This document shows positions 12,100 through 23,890 of a DNA stretch of 64,000 nucleotides, piece after piece; positions within the stretch are counted from its first letter, which is position 1; each line of letters starts with the position of its first letter. Under the pieces are notes generated by a model, which was given only the letters and a program-made list of their open reading frames with translations, ran no database searches and had not been told where the DNA came from. Both the position numbers and the translations under genes were made by a program. The stretch comes from Nemophila menziesii (lineage: Eukaryota > Streptophyta > Magnoliopsida > Boraginales > Hydrophyllaceae): assembly GCA_029959085.1 (NCBI GenBank), contig JARWIR010000051.1, positions 372,001 to 436,000 of the forward strand, in the 5' to 3' direction.

Positions 12100-12869
12100 C
12101 TATCCAGAGAAAATGCTAGTAATTGTGGTAAAGTAACCAGTTATCTGCAAATTGAGGGACCAAAAACATGTTATTATGCAACAATTTGACACTTTTTTAA
12201 GTAGTAGATTGTTATACCTGATCGAGAATTGTGTGTCCAGTTTGACCTTCGATAACTAATCCAGCTGTTAAACCAATCATTGCCCATGCTCCATTTATTG
12301 CTTCAATCTCACGTCTTCTCTATTGTGTACCAAATTAACTGTTAATTTCATGGAATGTAATTTAAGTAAAAGGTAAAAAGTAACTCACCCTTAATCTCTC
12401 TTTGGACTTGATTTGTTCCATTTGTTTTTTAGCTAATCTTTTTGCTTCCAAGGGATCAACCATGATTACCTCTTTTTTCGATTTTTTATTACCTGAAGAT
12501 ACCTGAAAGATAGTATTTATTTAGTACAAGAGAAATAACATGACAAATAATACACATGGAACATTACATTAGGATTTGCTAACACACGAATTGCTTGATT
12601 CTTGTGTCTTCTAGAAAATAGCCTTGCTTCCTGGTCTGTATTTAAACCCCACCTATACACACAGTCACACACTTACTATTAAGGGTTACGAGGTCATAAT
12701 CGGAAGAACAAAACAGCTACTAAAAATGCTTAATTGCAAAATTGGTACCTTAAATATATGAAAATGATGTATAAAGAAAGGGGGATTGATTAGGATTATG
12801 AGCTTACTTGATAACAGCAGGTGAAGAATTATATGAAGATAAAAGTAATGTCGAAGAAGACGCCATCAT
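12100..12869 (-). CDS. Chloroplast-type single-helix light-harvesting-like protein
   Basis: Five minus-strand exons join in frame with GT-AG borders: 12808-12869, 12568-12652, 12389-12502, 12218-12319 and 12100-12144. The product has 135 residues. The N-terminus (MMASSSTLLLSSYNSSPAVI) is Ser-rich like a plastid transit peptide. The middle is basic and helical (VDPLEAKRLAKKQMEQIKSK, about 64-83). Residues 91-121 read EAINGAWAMIGLTAGLVIEG followed by QTGHTILDQIT, which fits the chlorophyll-binding helix signature of HLIP/OHP/ELIP-type proteins (E..NGR.AM.G...L..E..TG). The usual Arg after NG is replaced: the protein has NGAWAM. Such proteins usually sit in thylakoids and act in photoprotection or pigment delivery; that role is inferred. 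An uncharacterised relative in other plants seems likely. Either of two adjacent Met codons could start. Confidence 0.85.
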
Positions 12870-13003
12870 CTACCAATCTAAGCTTTTCTCTATCTTCTTC
12901 TTCTTTTTAAGGGGAAAATGAAAAGAGTGTATTGTAATCGTACACAGTAGAGAAATTGTATGCTCTACTTTCTTGTCCACTCGCTAATTTCTTTTTATTT
13001 TTT

Positions 13004-13020
13004 ATTTTATTTTATAAGTG
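13004..13020 (-). promoter_or_regulatory. Candidate TATA box of the light-harvesting-like gene
   Basis: On the minus strand CACTTATAAAATAAAA lies about 140 bp upstream of the first ATG. A transcript starting about 30 bp further on would have a leader of roughly 110 bases. Inferred from motif and spacing. Confidence 0.4.
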
Positions 13021-13249
13021 GTCTCTCGTTTCTTCCTTTAATTGGATAGGGAATAGCCTTCTACCATTTTAAAGTTGGGCAAAAGTATTATTTAGGTAGG
13101 GTATTAGTCCAATTATATATGTTCAATATTTTAAAATATGGTATATTGTTTGTTTCTTTTTAAATATCATTTTTTTTTTACATTTTTCTATTGTGATAGA
13201 TCACTCTGTTTATTTTAATTAAGAACAATGACGTAAAGAATATTCAGGT

Positions 13250-13704
13250 AAAAAAATGACCGGAGTTGCCAAAAAAATGTGCTCGCCACGCTCTTTACTC
13301 TTTTTTTATTTTTGGTGCTCACGCGTTGCTTTTATGCTGTTTTTTATCACTTCTCTCTCCAAATCAATAACCAAAAAACTTTGCAATCAACACTTTTTTG
13401 GTTGTTTTTTTTCACAGATTTCTGTTAATCCCATCTTTTCTGGGATCTAACAGAAAAATCTAATCACTTTTTCAAGCCATTTTCTAATCCAGAGTTGGAG
13501 TCTAAACCTTACTACATCAACCCTAAACCTTCGCTTCTTCTTTTTGCTTAGCCTTTTTTTTTTTTTCTCTTTATCTCTCTATGGCACCAGAACGAAGAGC
13601 TGTTAAGCTGGACATTACTCGACAAACCTTCGAGGATGTTCATATGAGTACGAACGAGATAAAGTCTGCGGGTGGTTCTAAACAGAGGAGTCACGCAATT
13701 ACTT
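13250..13704 (+). pseudogene. LINE-B 5' leader and start of ORF1, broken
   Basis: A short leader and then an ATG at 13581 open a reading frame beginning MAPERRAVKLDITRQTFEDV. It runs about 40 residues before turning into LTR sequence near 13700. The leader style and the LINE ORF1 material that resumes at 14715 in the same orientation suggest this is the N-terminus of a LINE ORF1. The DUF4283-type middle is missing. Identification of this first piece is inferred from position rather than a clear motif. Confidence 0.45.
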
Positions 13705-14714
13705 ACCTCCTACTCCAAGAAATCCGAATTAGGGCTTCCAGGACTCCTATAAATACACCATTTAACTATTGTAAACATGCCCTTGCCCATCTTTGTCTCC
13801 CACCGTTAGTCCTTAAGTTTTATTCATCATTAGGAGTCATTCAAGAGAGGCAAGCTGACAGTATGTATCTTTATTTTAGTTTATTTCTTTCTAGTATGAA
13901 CTAATTTTCCCATAGCTTGGGCTTTGCATATGTATAATCTATGAATTCTATTTTCTTCTATCTATGTTTCTTTGGGAGAACTATTTCAAATTGATTCTAG
14001 CTTCATAACCATATATTTGTTTTACGCGCTGTGATTTATTGTCTGTCTTAAACCTGGTCAATTTAGGGTTGTGCTAATAGTAGTTAGGTGGTCACCCGGA
14101 AGGGGTGTCTAATTATTGAAATACCACATAAACGTCTATTGCGCGGTAGTGACCCGGAAGGGCTTGCCTAACTAGATTGTCATTAGGGTTTGATTTAATC
14201 ACCGATCATTATTTGCAGACCAGTCTCATCTAAGAACCTAGTGGCGTAGGAGAACCTTAGTTAAGTCCCCTGGTAATTGTGAGGTCGCCACCCTAGTCCA
14301 CCCGGAAGGGGTAAGGGAGGAATTTAGAATCCTGGCTCCTTATCTAAAAGCTATTATCATCCTTATTAACTAGTAGAAGAAATAGAAGGATTAATGTATA
14401 CTCGCAATACCTGAGCTATATTTTCTCATCTCATTCTCTCGCATTTTATTTACTTGTTTTTATTTTATTTAGTTTAATCATTATTCCCTCAATCATATTT
14501 ATTTATTTTATGTCTTTTAATTATTAATTACTACTCTATTCTGTTTACCCATTCGTATAACACACTAAGTCTCTAAGGAACGAATAGTACTTACTAGTAA
14601 AACTTGCATACGATTTGTGATACTTGTAGTGAGTAACGTGTTTAGTATAGGGTGTTAGTGCATCGTTTGTCCATCTTTTATTATCATATTTTTATCACAC
14701 CTTAGGCGACACCA
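13705..14714 (+). repeat. LTR fragment (Athila/Tat-type family), 5'-truncated
   Basis: It contains the family's promoter-proximal block (GAATTAGGGCTTCCAGGACT, then CCTATAAATACACC and TTGTAAACATG), matching 57190-57250. It ends with the family terminus ...TCACACCTTAGGCGACACCA at 14714. About the first 400-500 bp of a full LTR are missing, and LINE ORF1 sequence between its two flanks is also missing. A deletion probably removed both. Confidence 0.75.
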
Positions 14715-15260
14715 ATAACTGAGTCTAAAATAAGGCTGGGGGTATGCTAAAGTGTGTGCGTGGAGGTAAATTTAAAAGCTAAATTTCCAGATAAGCTATA
14801 TATGGATACAAGATTTAGTGAGCTTCGTGAGGCGGAAGTTATGTATGAATGGAGGCCTACTCAATGCTCTACGTGCCATAACTTTGGTCATTCCATTTAT
14901 AAACCAGAAAAACAAGTATGGGTCCCAAAACAGAAGAAAAATAAAAAAGGTGAAAACAATGATACATTAAGGATAGAGGTAAAGGAATTGTAGAGGAAAA
15001 AATGGAAAAGAAATGGAAGGTAATGAACCAGAAGAGCCCTGGAAGTTTATTGTCAGAAGAGGTCAAATTAGTAGTACTAAAGTGTTTTCACCCACTTCTG
15101 CTAGCAATTCATTTAAGGTATCGAGCAGCCACTAGACTGCATTGGACGAGGATGTACTGAGGATATTGAATAATTCTCAGGGCAAGGAAGGGCCTACACT
15201 AAAACCTCCTGATCCATGATCTTAGGGTCATGGAATGTGTGAGGGTTGAACATGACCCTA
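14715..15260 (+). pseudogene. LINE-B ORF1 C-terminus with zinc knuckle and endonuclease start
   Basis: It reads VCVEVNLKAKFPDK and then CSTCHNFGHSIYK, a CCHC zinc knuckle whose last Cys has become Lys. That is the usual end of plant L1 ORF1 proteins, with VEYEWLP-like wording just upstream. Near 15220-15240 a GSWNV.GLN stretch marks the start of the endonuclease of ORF2. In-frame stops make it a relic. It then passes abruptly into copia sequence. Confidence 0.65.
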
Positions 15261-15279
15261 AGACCCTCGACATGGTACT

Positions 15280-15537
15280 TCTATGCTGTACTAGTTTATA
15301 CAGCTTTGATTGCAGCTAATGAGGTTAGTAATGTTGAACCAGAGTCATATGGTGAGGTCAATCTGAGAATAAGTTTAGTTGGATAAATGCTATGAATGAA
15401 GAGATGAACTCTTTGCATGTTAATAAAACTTGGATCATAGTGAAACCCCCTGTAGACCATAAGTTGATTGAATGTAGGTGGTTGTATAAACTTAAAGAGG
15501 GGGTGAATGATTCTGATCCACCTAGGTTTAAAGCTAG
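15280..15537 (+). pseudogene. Ty1/copia reverse transcriptase, N-terminal part (before LTR insertion)
   Basis: With small frame changes it reads NAMNEEMNSLHVNKTW and ECRWLYKLKEG, then PPRFKA. This is the start of the copia RVT_2 domain (WxxAMxxEMxxLxxNxTW ... WVFKxK). It stops at TTTAAAGCTAG, where a solo LTR is inserted, and resumes at 17044 with GCTAGGCTAGTTGC (ARLVAKEYTQ). Confidence 0.85.
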
Positions 15538-17043
15538 TGGTGTCTCCTAAGTTGTGATAAAAAGATGTATAAAATAAGTGCAAATAAACACCTAAGCTGA
15601 GCACGGTTCTGCAAGTATTACAGGACGTATGCAAGTTTTAATGATAAGAAGATTCGTTCCTCAGAGACTACGAAAGTTAGAGAGAACTTATGCAAATTAT
15701 CAAGTACAGATATGAGAGCTAGAGATAATAATACGCAAGTAGGAAGAAAAGAAAGATAGTTTTTTATTTGGTTTTTAAATAAGAAAACTAAACTAATAAA
15801 TTAAAAGACAGAAAATTAAATAAGCTAAGAACAAATAGTATGATAGTTTAGCCTGAGTAATTTAGCAAGTAATCCCCACTAGTTTTGCCGTTCTAAACAT
15901 GTAAGGGTGAATCATGTAGTATTTCAATGTTCGGTTTCAATTACGCTAGGTAGATAATTTTAGGGTTTACATGGGTCAATAAGAACCTAAGTAATCGTGC
16001 AATTGATTAAATAGCAATACGCTAAACCATAGTGACAATCTAGTTAGGTTGATTTGTCAGGTCTAAACCTTGTTCTAGACGCTATGTGTTGTTCCCATAA
16101 TTAAATATGCCTTAGCTAATGACTTATCTAACTACTATGAAGGTAATCCTATACGGTTGCAATCCGCAAAGAAAACGGATTATAATTCAAACACATAGAC
16201 AGAGAAAGAAAACATGAATTCAATTTAAAACATATAATTCCCAAATTAGATAGATGTCAATCAAAACTAGGGTTCATACATATATGCTAAAACTTAAGCT
16301 AAATTTATTTAATTCATACTAAGAAAAGAAAAGAAAAGAATTACAGAATTAAAGGTTAAAGAAGACATGATTGATGCTCAGCTCCTTCCAGACTTCTCTT
16401 CTTGTGTTGTAGCTTCTTCCTGGCTTAAGGTTTAGCCAAGGATGATTTTCTAATGATAAGAGACTGTATTTATAGGGTATAGGAAGACCTAATTCGTTTT
16501 CTTGAAGGAGAAGGTAAGTAATGTACTCCTAGCCCAACTCAAATTCGTATGTAGATAAGGATAATTACTGCTAACTTGTTTTTACCATATCTTCTTCGTT
16601 ACTGGACCGTTTTTGACCCATAAGATGTAAAAAGAATCCCCACAGAATTATCTACCTCTACACGAAAGGGATCTTCCAGAATCGGCTCGGTTTTGGAGTT
16701 ATCATCACTTCTTTAGACGTAGCTGCAGAAATTCAAATTTATTTGGCAGCTTTTCCTTTCCCTAATTGAACTTTGTTTCCTTCTGTATCCAGATTTCTTC
16801 AAGATCTTCTTTCCTTATTTCCTTAGAATTGACTTGGTATCTAATTTATTTCCATATTATATTTAAAGCTTCACAGTAAATAAATAATTAAACCCAATAT
16901 GCTCTAAAAATAATAAATCATCAAATCAAGACTAGAAATAGGAAAGTGTACTAAATCATGAGAAAATCGGCCTATACACTAATAAATACGCCTAAAATGA
17001 TGACTCCAAGTAGGATTAATTCATGACAAATAGGGATACATCA
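15538..17043 (-). repeat. Solo LTR (Athila/Tat-type family) inserted in copia RT
   Basis: The 1506-bp LTR on the minus strand begins TGATGTATCCC and ends GGAGACACCA. It is flanked by the perfect 5-bp duplication GCTAG at 15533-15537 and 17044-17048. Inside, minus-strand TATAAATACAG lies near 16470, and the end matches the family's TTAAAACTTGCATACG block. Removing it and one duplication copy restores the copia frame RFKARLVAKEYTQ. Confidence 0.93.
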
Positions 17044-18403
17044 GCTAGGCTAGTTGCAAAAGAGTATACACAAAGGGAGGTTATTGACTTTCATGAAATA
17101 TTTGCACCAGTAGTTCAATTTAAAACTATAAGGATGATGTTAGCCTATGTTGCCTGCTATGATATAGAACTTGAACAATTGGATGTGAAAACTGCATTTT
17201 TACATGGAGAACTTGATGAAAACATTTATATGCGACAACCTGAAGGATTTGTAGATCCTAAACACCCTGACTATGTATGTCTACTTAAGAAATTTCTTTA
17301 TGGCCTAAAACAGTCTCCTAGGCAGTGGTATAAAAGATTTGACACATTTGTATTGAGTCTTGGCTTTAAAAGAAGTGAGTATGATAATTGTTTGTATATG
17401 AACATCAAGTCAGATACTATGTTATTTCTTTTACTCTATGTTGATGACATGTTACTTATAAGTAATTCAGTGCAGTGCATTAATAAACTCAAATCAGATC
17501 TTAGTTCTGAATTTGACATGAAGGATCTTTGGCATGCTAAAAAGATCCTTGGCATGATTATTGAGAGAGACAGGAAGGTATGTTCACTTAAATTGCATCA
17601 AAAACCATATTTGCAAAAGTTGTTTGAGAAATTTGGGAATATGAATAGTAAGTATGTTGATATGCCTTTAGCTGGACACTTTGTATTGTGTAAAAACCAG
17701 TGTCCAAATTCTACTTCTGAAAAAGTGAAAATAAGCAACATTCTCTATTCTAATGTAATTGGTTCCCTTATGTTTGTTATGATCAGTACCAGACCTGATC
17801 TTTATTATGCTATATCTTTATTAAGCAGGTATATGTCTAACCTATGGTTAGATCACTAGCATGCTTTAATATGGGTTGTGGCATATATTAATAGTACTTT
17901 AAATGTTGGGTTGTGTTATGGAAACTGGAATGTGCCTTTTGAGTTGGTAGGTTGTGTTGATGCAGATTTTGGGTTGTGATTTAGATAGTAGGAAGTCAAC
18001 AACTTCTTACCGTTTATCACTTGGTAGAAATTGTATTACTTAGAAATCTCAATTACAACCTTTGGTTGCTTTTTCTACTACTGAGTCTGAATATGTTGCA
18101 ATTTGTGATTGTTTTAAAGAAAGTATTTAGTTACATGGTTTGACTAAAGAATTGAAGTTAAGTAAGTCTTGTGTTACCATTTATAGTGATAGTCAAAGTA
18201 TTATATTTTTTAGTAAAAAACCAGTTTATCATGAGATAACTAAACATGTGGATGTTAAATTTCATTTCATTAGAAATTGGCTTGGTTCTGAGGACATTAA
18301 ATTGTGTAAAATACCAACTGAGGATAACCCAGCTGATATGGGAACTAAAATCTTGACTGTTAGTAAGTTTAAACATTGTTTAAAATTGCTAAATATCGAG
18401 TGA
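17044..18403 (+). pseudogene. Ty1/copia reverse transcriptase and RNase H, disrupted
   Basis: The RVT_2 domain continues: ARLVAKEYTQ, QLDVKTAFLHGELDENIYM, GLKQSPRQWYKRFD and the catalytic YVDDM box at 17437-17451. The frame stops at 17857-17859, where the expected HWHALIW has TGG changed to TAG. Frameshifts follow near 17975. The RNase H segment resumes at 18140 with TIYSDSQSIIFFSKKPVYHE and TKHVDVKFHFIRNW. Order and motifs are typical of copia pol, and it is non-functional. Confidence 0.9.
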
Positions 18404-18532
18404 GGTATTTCTTTTGTTTGTGCAGATAAAGCAACTATGTTTGAGACCAGGTGCACTGAACTGTGAAGGACAGCTCGTGATGAAGAAATGAATCAAAAGA
18501 TAAGGATAGATAGTTGACTTTAAGGTGGAGAA

Positions 18533-19145
18533 TGTTCAAAGTAAAGTCAACTACAGTCAACTTTGATGAGGTGACAGTTGATGTGGCAACTTATGTGGCT
18601 TATGTATTGACTTGAATTAGTGTGTTACTTGAAGTATATTACACGAACTTACTTTGTTATGTTTGGATCACGTGGCTGCTTCTTAACTATTGATGATTAT
18701 AAGAGATGGAGGGCTGAGATTAAAACCCTCCACTACCCCATATATAAACCTCACTTTCTCTTATTTGGTCAGATCTTCTATTCCGTCTTTGACTTAGTAT
18801 CTTCTTCTTCTCTCTGAAACTTTCTCAACAAATAATCTCTTTTAGGGTTTATATAAATCAAAGATATCTTTGATTATAATAGATTAGCAAACGTGTTGCT
18901 TGTATATTGATTAGTATTTCTTAATAGGTTTAAGGTTTCAGATTGAAGCCTAGGGTTTTGTCTATTCATATAATTGCTGAAGGATTCAGCCTGAAGCTGT
19001 AATCCCGTTCTTATAATGTATCAAGCGTCTCTCGTAGATTATTTCAGTGTGGATGTAGGCCTTGTGCTGAACCACGATAAAATCGCTGTGTTCTTTACTA
19101 TTTCTGTATTTTTACTTTACACTTTAAGTTTTCTGAGTTCAAGCT
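18533..19145 (+). repeat. Copia 3' LTR (3' boundary approximate)
   Basis: The polypurine tract AAGGTGGAGAA (18522-18532) is followed directly by TGTTCAAAGTAAAGTCAACT, a standard copia LTR start. A TATA-like CCATATATAAACC lies near 18738-18750, followed by a T/C-rich stretch. The right end is uncertain because no clear CA terminus with inverted repeat to TGTTCAAAG is seen before about 19165. Confidence 0.6.
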
Positions 19146-19149
19146 TAAT

Positions 19150-21190
19150 TTGTTCAAACTCTTTTAAAATTAAGGATGAGAAATCAATCAATCTTTATTC
19201 TAAATTTACAACATTAATCATCCCAAGACCCCACCATGCAGATCAGACGTATGTCAACTATAGGCTATAGCCTTGATATATCAAGTATGCACGGAAAATG
19301 GTCCCTACTACTCTTCATTAGATTTGTCGAGTTAAAATTAAAATCCACCCAACTTATATCAGATGTCTTTGTGCGTCATATGGTAACTTAATATCCTAAT
19401 TATATAACTAATACTTCCTTATTTTTCCTTGATGGAGATAATTATTTGACAAATCATTATATGTTTTCTTCTCAGAAAGTCTAAACATGAAAGAGGTTAT
19501 CCTAGAGAAGAAACCTTTTTATCTAAAAAGGTATTCTTACAATAACCCGATATAGCATCATAAATCATCAAGCTATTTTTATAAACATCATTACATTTTT
19601 TAGGAGGACAATGAGTACACCACAAGACCTTTTGATGTCATGCTGAAATTGAACTTCAATTATCTTTTTTTTCTACATGACCAGTTTACTAAAAATCATG
19701 TTGGAACTATAATTTAGGACTCAATTTATGCCTCGAGCATTCAAAGGATCCGATCTTTCAGATACATTGGAGCGATAAAGGATCTGTTTTGTGTACAAAC
19801 TTCACTTCTTGAGAAAAAAGTCAAGTTGTTTTCCTATAAAGGAGTCCTTTGGTCAATGTTATCGTGAATCTTATTTGGTATAAACGAGTTTCTCTAATAT
19901 CTGAAGATGCTCTTTTAGCTAATGGCATGCAGAAGAACTAGAACAGGTAAGAGTGGAACTTTGAAGGAGCGATTAAATTTCATTCAAATAAGAGTATAGA
20001 AAAGTAAGGGTGATATCTCAAGTCACGTAAACAGAAGATGGTAACTTATAACTATGGAGCAAAGCAAAGTGTAGGGTGGTACCATTTCCATTATCCGTAC
20101 AGGACAAGGAATCCATAAGGACACTTGCTGACTAAAACATCCACAAGGAATCCGAATTTCATTTGGTTCTGAGTCTTCATTGTGTTTTGTAGATTTTTGT
20201 CAAGACCCTCACTCGAAACACAACGACCCTTAAGGTAGAGAGCTCGGTCACCATTATCATGTGAGGAATAATGGGGTAGATATCTCAAGTTAGAATAAAT
20301 TAAGGTTGTATTTGGCTATTTTGCATAACTTAGGGACCAATGATAATTATGAATAGATTTATTTAGCTATTTGTCAATTTTTTTCATACTCTATGTTACT
20401 TCTCTTTTGGTGACTCCACTTTTTTTTGTGACATAATATTGGTGAATCCACTAATAAATCTCTTTCTCGGAATTAGGAGGTTTTGCAATATGTGTTTTTC
20501 TGTAATTTTTGTTTTTGGATTTGCTGAATTTTAGATTGTAAGTTTATTGGTTTTAGATTTTTTTGATAATTTCAAATCGTATCCTCTTTATGGTCACATG
20601 TGTTATAAAATAGTTTATTTTTCTACTTATCTTGTAATTTATTGCATACTTTTTTTTTTAAATATTTGTTGGAAGTGAAAATCTAATGATATTAGCTTGA
20701 AATAAAGCCAATTCCATTTATTTTTAGAAGGGGGATGTAGATGTTATTGGTGGTATTGTTCAAGTCTCGAACTGTATAGTATTTCTCTAAACTAAAAATT
20801 GCATCCACAAACAAAACACAGTCATGTTTCATGCGCTTCGATTATAATTAATATGAAGGTAGTTATCAGATAGGAGGATTCCTGATCATGGTAAATGGAA
20901 AAATAAACTAACTTGGACCTCACAATTCATAAGGTGGCTTATTATTACAACCATCAGTATGCGAAGGACATTTTTGCTATAATCTCTATATCATGTAGAA
21001 TTTTCATTACCATGGTGTTCGACGATAAATCGTGATGTGGTGTTTATCAGAAAATGTTTAATTTGCTAAAGTAATCTGATGTAAGTTATTTTTGGTGGAG
21101 CGTACTAATTGAAATGCTTTATATATGTTTGTATATGTTTATTGGTGTCTGTATGTAAATATAGACCGTACAATTGATCAATTGATCTGA
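19150..21190. other. Unassigned AT-rich intergenic DNA
   Basis: No coding region, element end or tandem array could be supported over this stretch. Short ORFs here show no recognisable motif. Confidence 0.4.
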
Positions 21191-22400
21191 AGTTTGATCA
21201 CGTTGTTATAGCTATCGAGGAGTCCAAGGATGCGGGAACTTTAACTGTTGACGAATTAACATGAACATTACAAGTCCATGAAAAAAATATAAAAAAGAGC
21301 CAATTGACCAAGCTTTGCAAGCAAAACTGAATATTAAAAATGATAACAATACAGGTAACCAAGGTTGGTGTGGTCGAGAAAGAGGATGCGGTCAAAGACG
21401 TGGTAGATGTCTTGATTGTCAAGCCACATAGTACGACATTGAAGCCAAAATTGATTCTAAATCGACTAGAGGGCGAGGAAGAAGAGGCTTTTATAAACAA
21501 CGAGATAAGAAAACTATAGAGTGATACAACTGTCATAGATTTAGATACTATTCATAAGAGTGTTATTATGGACCTCAAGAAGGAAAAGGAAAAGCTCTCT
21601 AGCAAAAGGGAAAAATGGAGATGGGACACTTTTATTGGCGTATAAGGCATCGATGGAAGAGAACGAATCTAAATAGTACCTCAATATATGCGCAAGTAAA
21701 CATATGTGTGGAAATAAAAGCATGTTCGTCGAGATAAACGAATCTGTAAGCGGTAATATAACTTTTGGTGATATGTCAAAAACTCCAGTCAAAGGCAGAG
21801 GAAAATTTATGATCTGATTAAAGAAGGGTGAACATCAGTTTATATTTGATGTTTATTTTGTTCCAAAATTGAAGGAAAATATCCTGAGTATGGGTCAGTT
21901 ACTGGAGAAAGGCCACACTATGCAGTTAGAGAACATGAGAATATATTTGAAAAGTGGTAACGAGACCTTAATTGCAAAAGTTCCAATCACTGGTAATCAA
22001 ATGTTCATAATGAATATCCACCATGATGTAGCAAAGTGTTTAAAATCATGTTATGAAAATCCATCTTTTTTCTGGCTTTTGAGACTCGAACATCTTAACT
22101 TTGATGGATTAAAAGCGATTTCGTCTAATTATATGGTAAAAGGATTACCTCGCCTCAATCAACCAGATCAACTAAGTGAAGGATGACGAGATTGAAAACA
22201 ACATTAGAGACGTTTTCATAAGGAATAGATGACAAGGGCAAAACAACCATTGGAGTTAATTCATGCTGATGTATGTGGACCGATTGATCCTACCTCATTT
22301 GGAAAGAATAGATATTTTCTTCTATTCTTCAAGAAGTTGAAGAGTCGTCTTGGGATGCGAGCATCAAGTTTAAGTGAGAGCATTGATAATTAAACTTGAT
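21190..22400 (+). pseudogene. Ty1/copia gag-protease-integrase relic
   Basis: With frame changes it reads a Gag end (basic, RGRGRRGFYKQRDKK near 21465-21520). A degenerate zinc-knuckle-like YNCH...C follows, then the protease-side block [11 protein letters not shown] with [30 protein letters not shown] comes at 21870-21920, and a GAG-pre-integrase segment FFWLLRLEHLNFDGLKAI at about 22068-22121. It ends near ELIHADVCGPIDPTSFGKN (about 22258-22310), the integrase entry. The integrase core and RT are absent here. Confidence 0.8.
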
Positions 22401-23194
22401 AAATTCAATGAATAACTATTCAATGTATCAAGATTTGTACTTGGGACTTAGGGGTAGTTGGAAAGTCATCTTGTAGATCAATAAATCAAGACTGCTCAAT
22501 GGATCAAGACAAAATTCATCGTATTTAGGAGTAGTTTGAAAGTCATATGTGGATGTCAAGAGTTTATGTCTTTGTTCATAGTATCCAAGTAATACGATTG
22601 ATAGAGAGTAAAGCTGCAAATATCAAATGAACAGAAGACAGAAGACTAGGTCCAGACCCCCTATGAAACCTAGGCCAGATCTATAGTATGGACATTCTGG
22701 AAGAGTCTAGTAACAAGGATATCAAATACATGAAAAAAGACCCGACCGCCGAGGAGTCAAAATAGAACTGTATTATAGTCATTATTTGTCCGTTAGAGAG
22801 GATAATATAAACAACTAGTCCCCGATCACAATTTAGCAGGACACTCAAGTGGCAATTTCAAATCCCGGATGAAAATATTGGAGAGGGAGTCTTGAACCAT
22901 CTTGTCTTATGAATACATGACCTCTCACTCTTGAAATGTATAACCTCTCACAGTATCATTTTTTAAAAGGACTTTTCAAGCACAAAGATAGAGAGAGTTC
23001 ACTAAGAAACCAACCTTCATTGTTCATCATATAGTTCATATAGCTACTAATATAAGAGTATAAATCTAATAGGTTAGACTGTAATCTACAAAAATACAAT
23101 GGGCGATTTCCTACTTTGTCTCTAAAAAAGGATATGTGTGTCCTAGTCGTAGAGAAAATAAGAGATCTAGAGTAGAGATTGTCCACTTGGTTTC
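22400..23194. other. Unassigned sequence downstream of copia relic
   Basis: A short imperfect duplication (CTTGATAAATTCAATGAATA near 22395 and related TGTATCAAG/TGGATCAAG words to 22510) is visible. Nothing else can be assigned. Confidence 0.3.
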
Positions 23195-23890
23195 CGATGT
23201 CTCCTCTTTTGTGATAGATTAATTGAATCACAAAAAATTATGGGTTAATGGGACCTAAGTGAGGGATTTTTCCCTAATATTTGTCATATTTTACTTTTCT
23301 ATATTATTTTGGACATTATTCTATTAATAGTGTTTTGTTCTTTAATTGTTTGTTTGGTGTGTAGATTTTAGGTACATGGTTGATACTATAGTCCAAGAAG
23401 ATGAGTAGAAGTTAATAATTGAAGTCCAAACTCAATTCAAGGCATAAAGAGAGCTTAAAGTCACTTTTGGAAGATTAGAGCGTTTACCGAAAAAAGTGAA
23501 ATATCATATTTCTCCAGTCACCAAAATTAATTGGTATTATAAACCTTATTTCTTTTTATGTGGAAAGATCTTGGATTCAGTGTCGCGTGAGAGGTGACGG
23601 AATTCAGTTCGAAGTTTAGAAGAGAAAAATATGTCAGTTTTTCCAACGTGACTCAAACTTGGAAAACACTGGTAAAAAACGAGTTAGGCCAATTTTAAGC
23701 TTAAACTAGCCCATTAGGCAATAATGTTTTTAGACCTAATATATAATCATATTTGAGCTCAATATTTCAGAATCCATCATCAGTTATCAAATTTTCAGAG
23801 AGAGAAAGGAGTTGAACGCCTAGAGATAACACTAATGTTCCATCAAAGGTATAGTTCGAAGAGGGTGTAAAGGTTTGTAGCCTCACCTTT
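23195..23890 (+). repeat. LTR fragment (Athila/Tat-type family), 3'-truncated
   Basis: It starts at about CCGATGTCTCCTCTTTTGTG, the family start with one base changed. It then matches the solo LTR at 4134-5661 on the opposite strand (CCTAAGTGAGGGATTTTTCC, TCAATTCAAGGCATAA, then CTTAAAGTCACTTT). Similarity fades after about 23890 and no CACCA end is present. Confidence 0.7.

Noticed and set aside
13581..13904. 107-residue host protein
   Set aside because: After about 40 residues it runs into LTR sequence, so the frame is an accident of the insertion.
20091..20288. Small protein on the minus strand
   Set aside because: Short frame with no motif, no splice partners and no promoter evidence.
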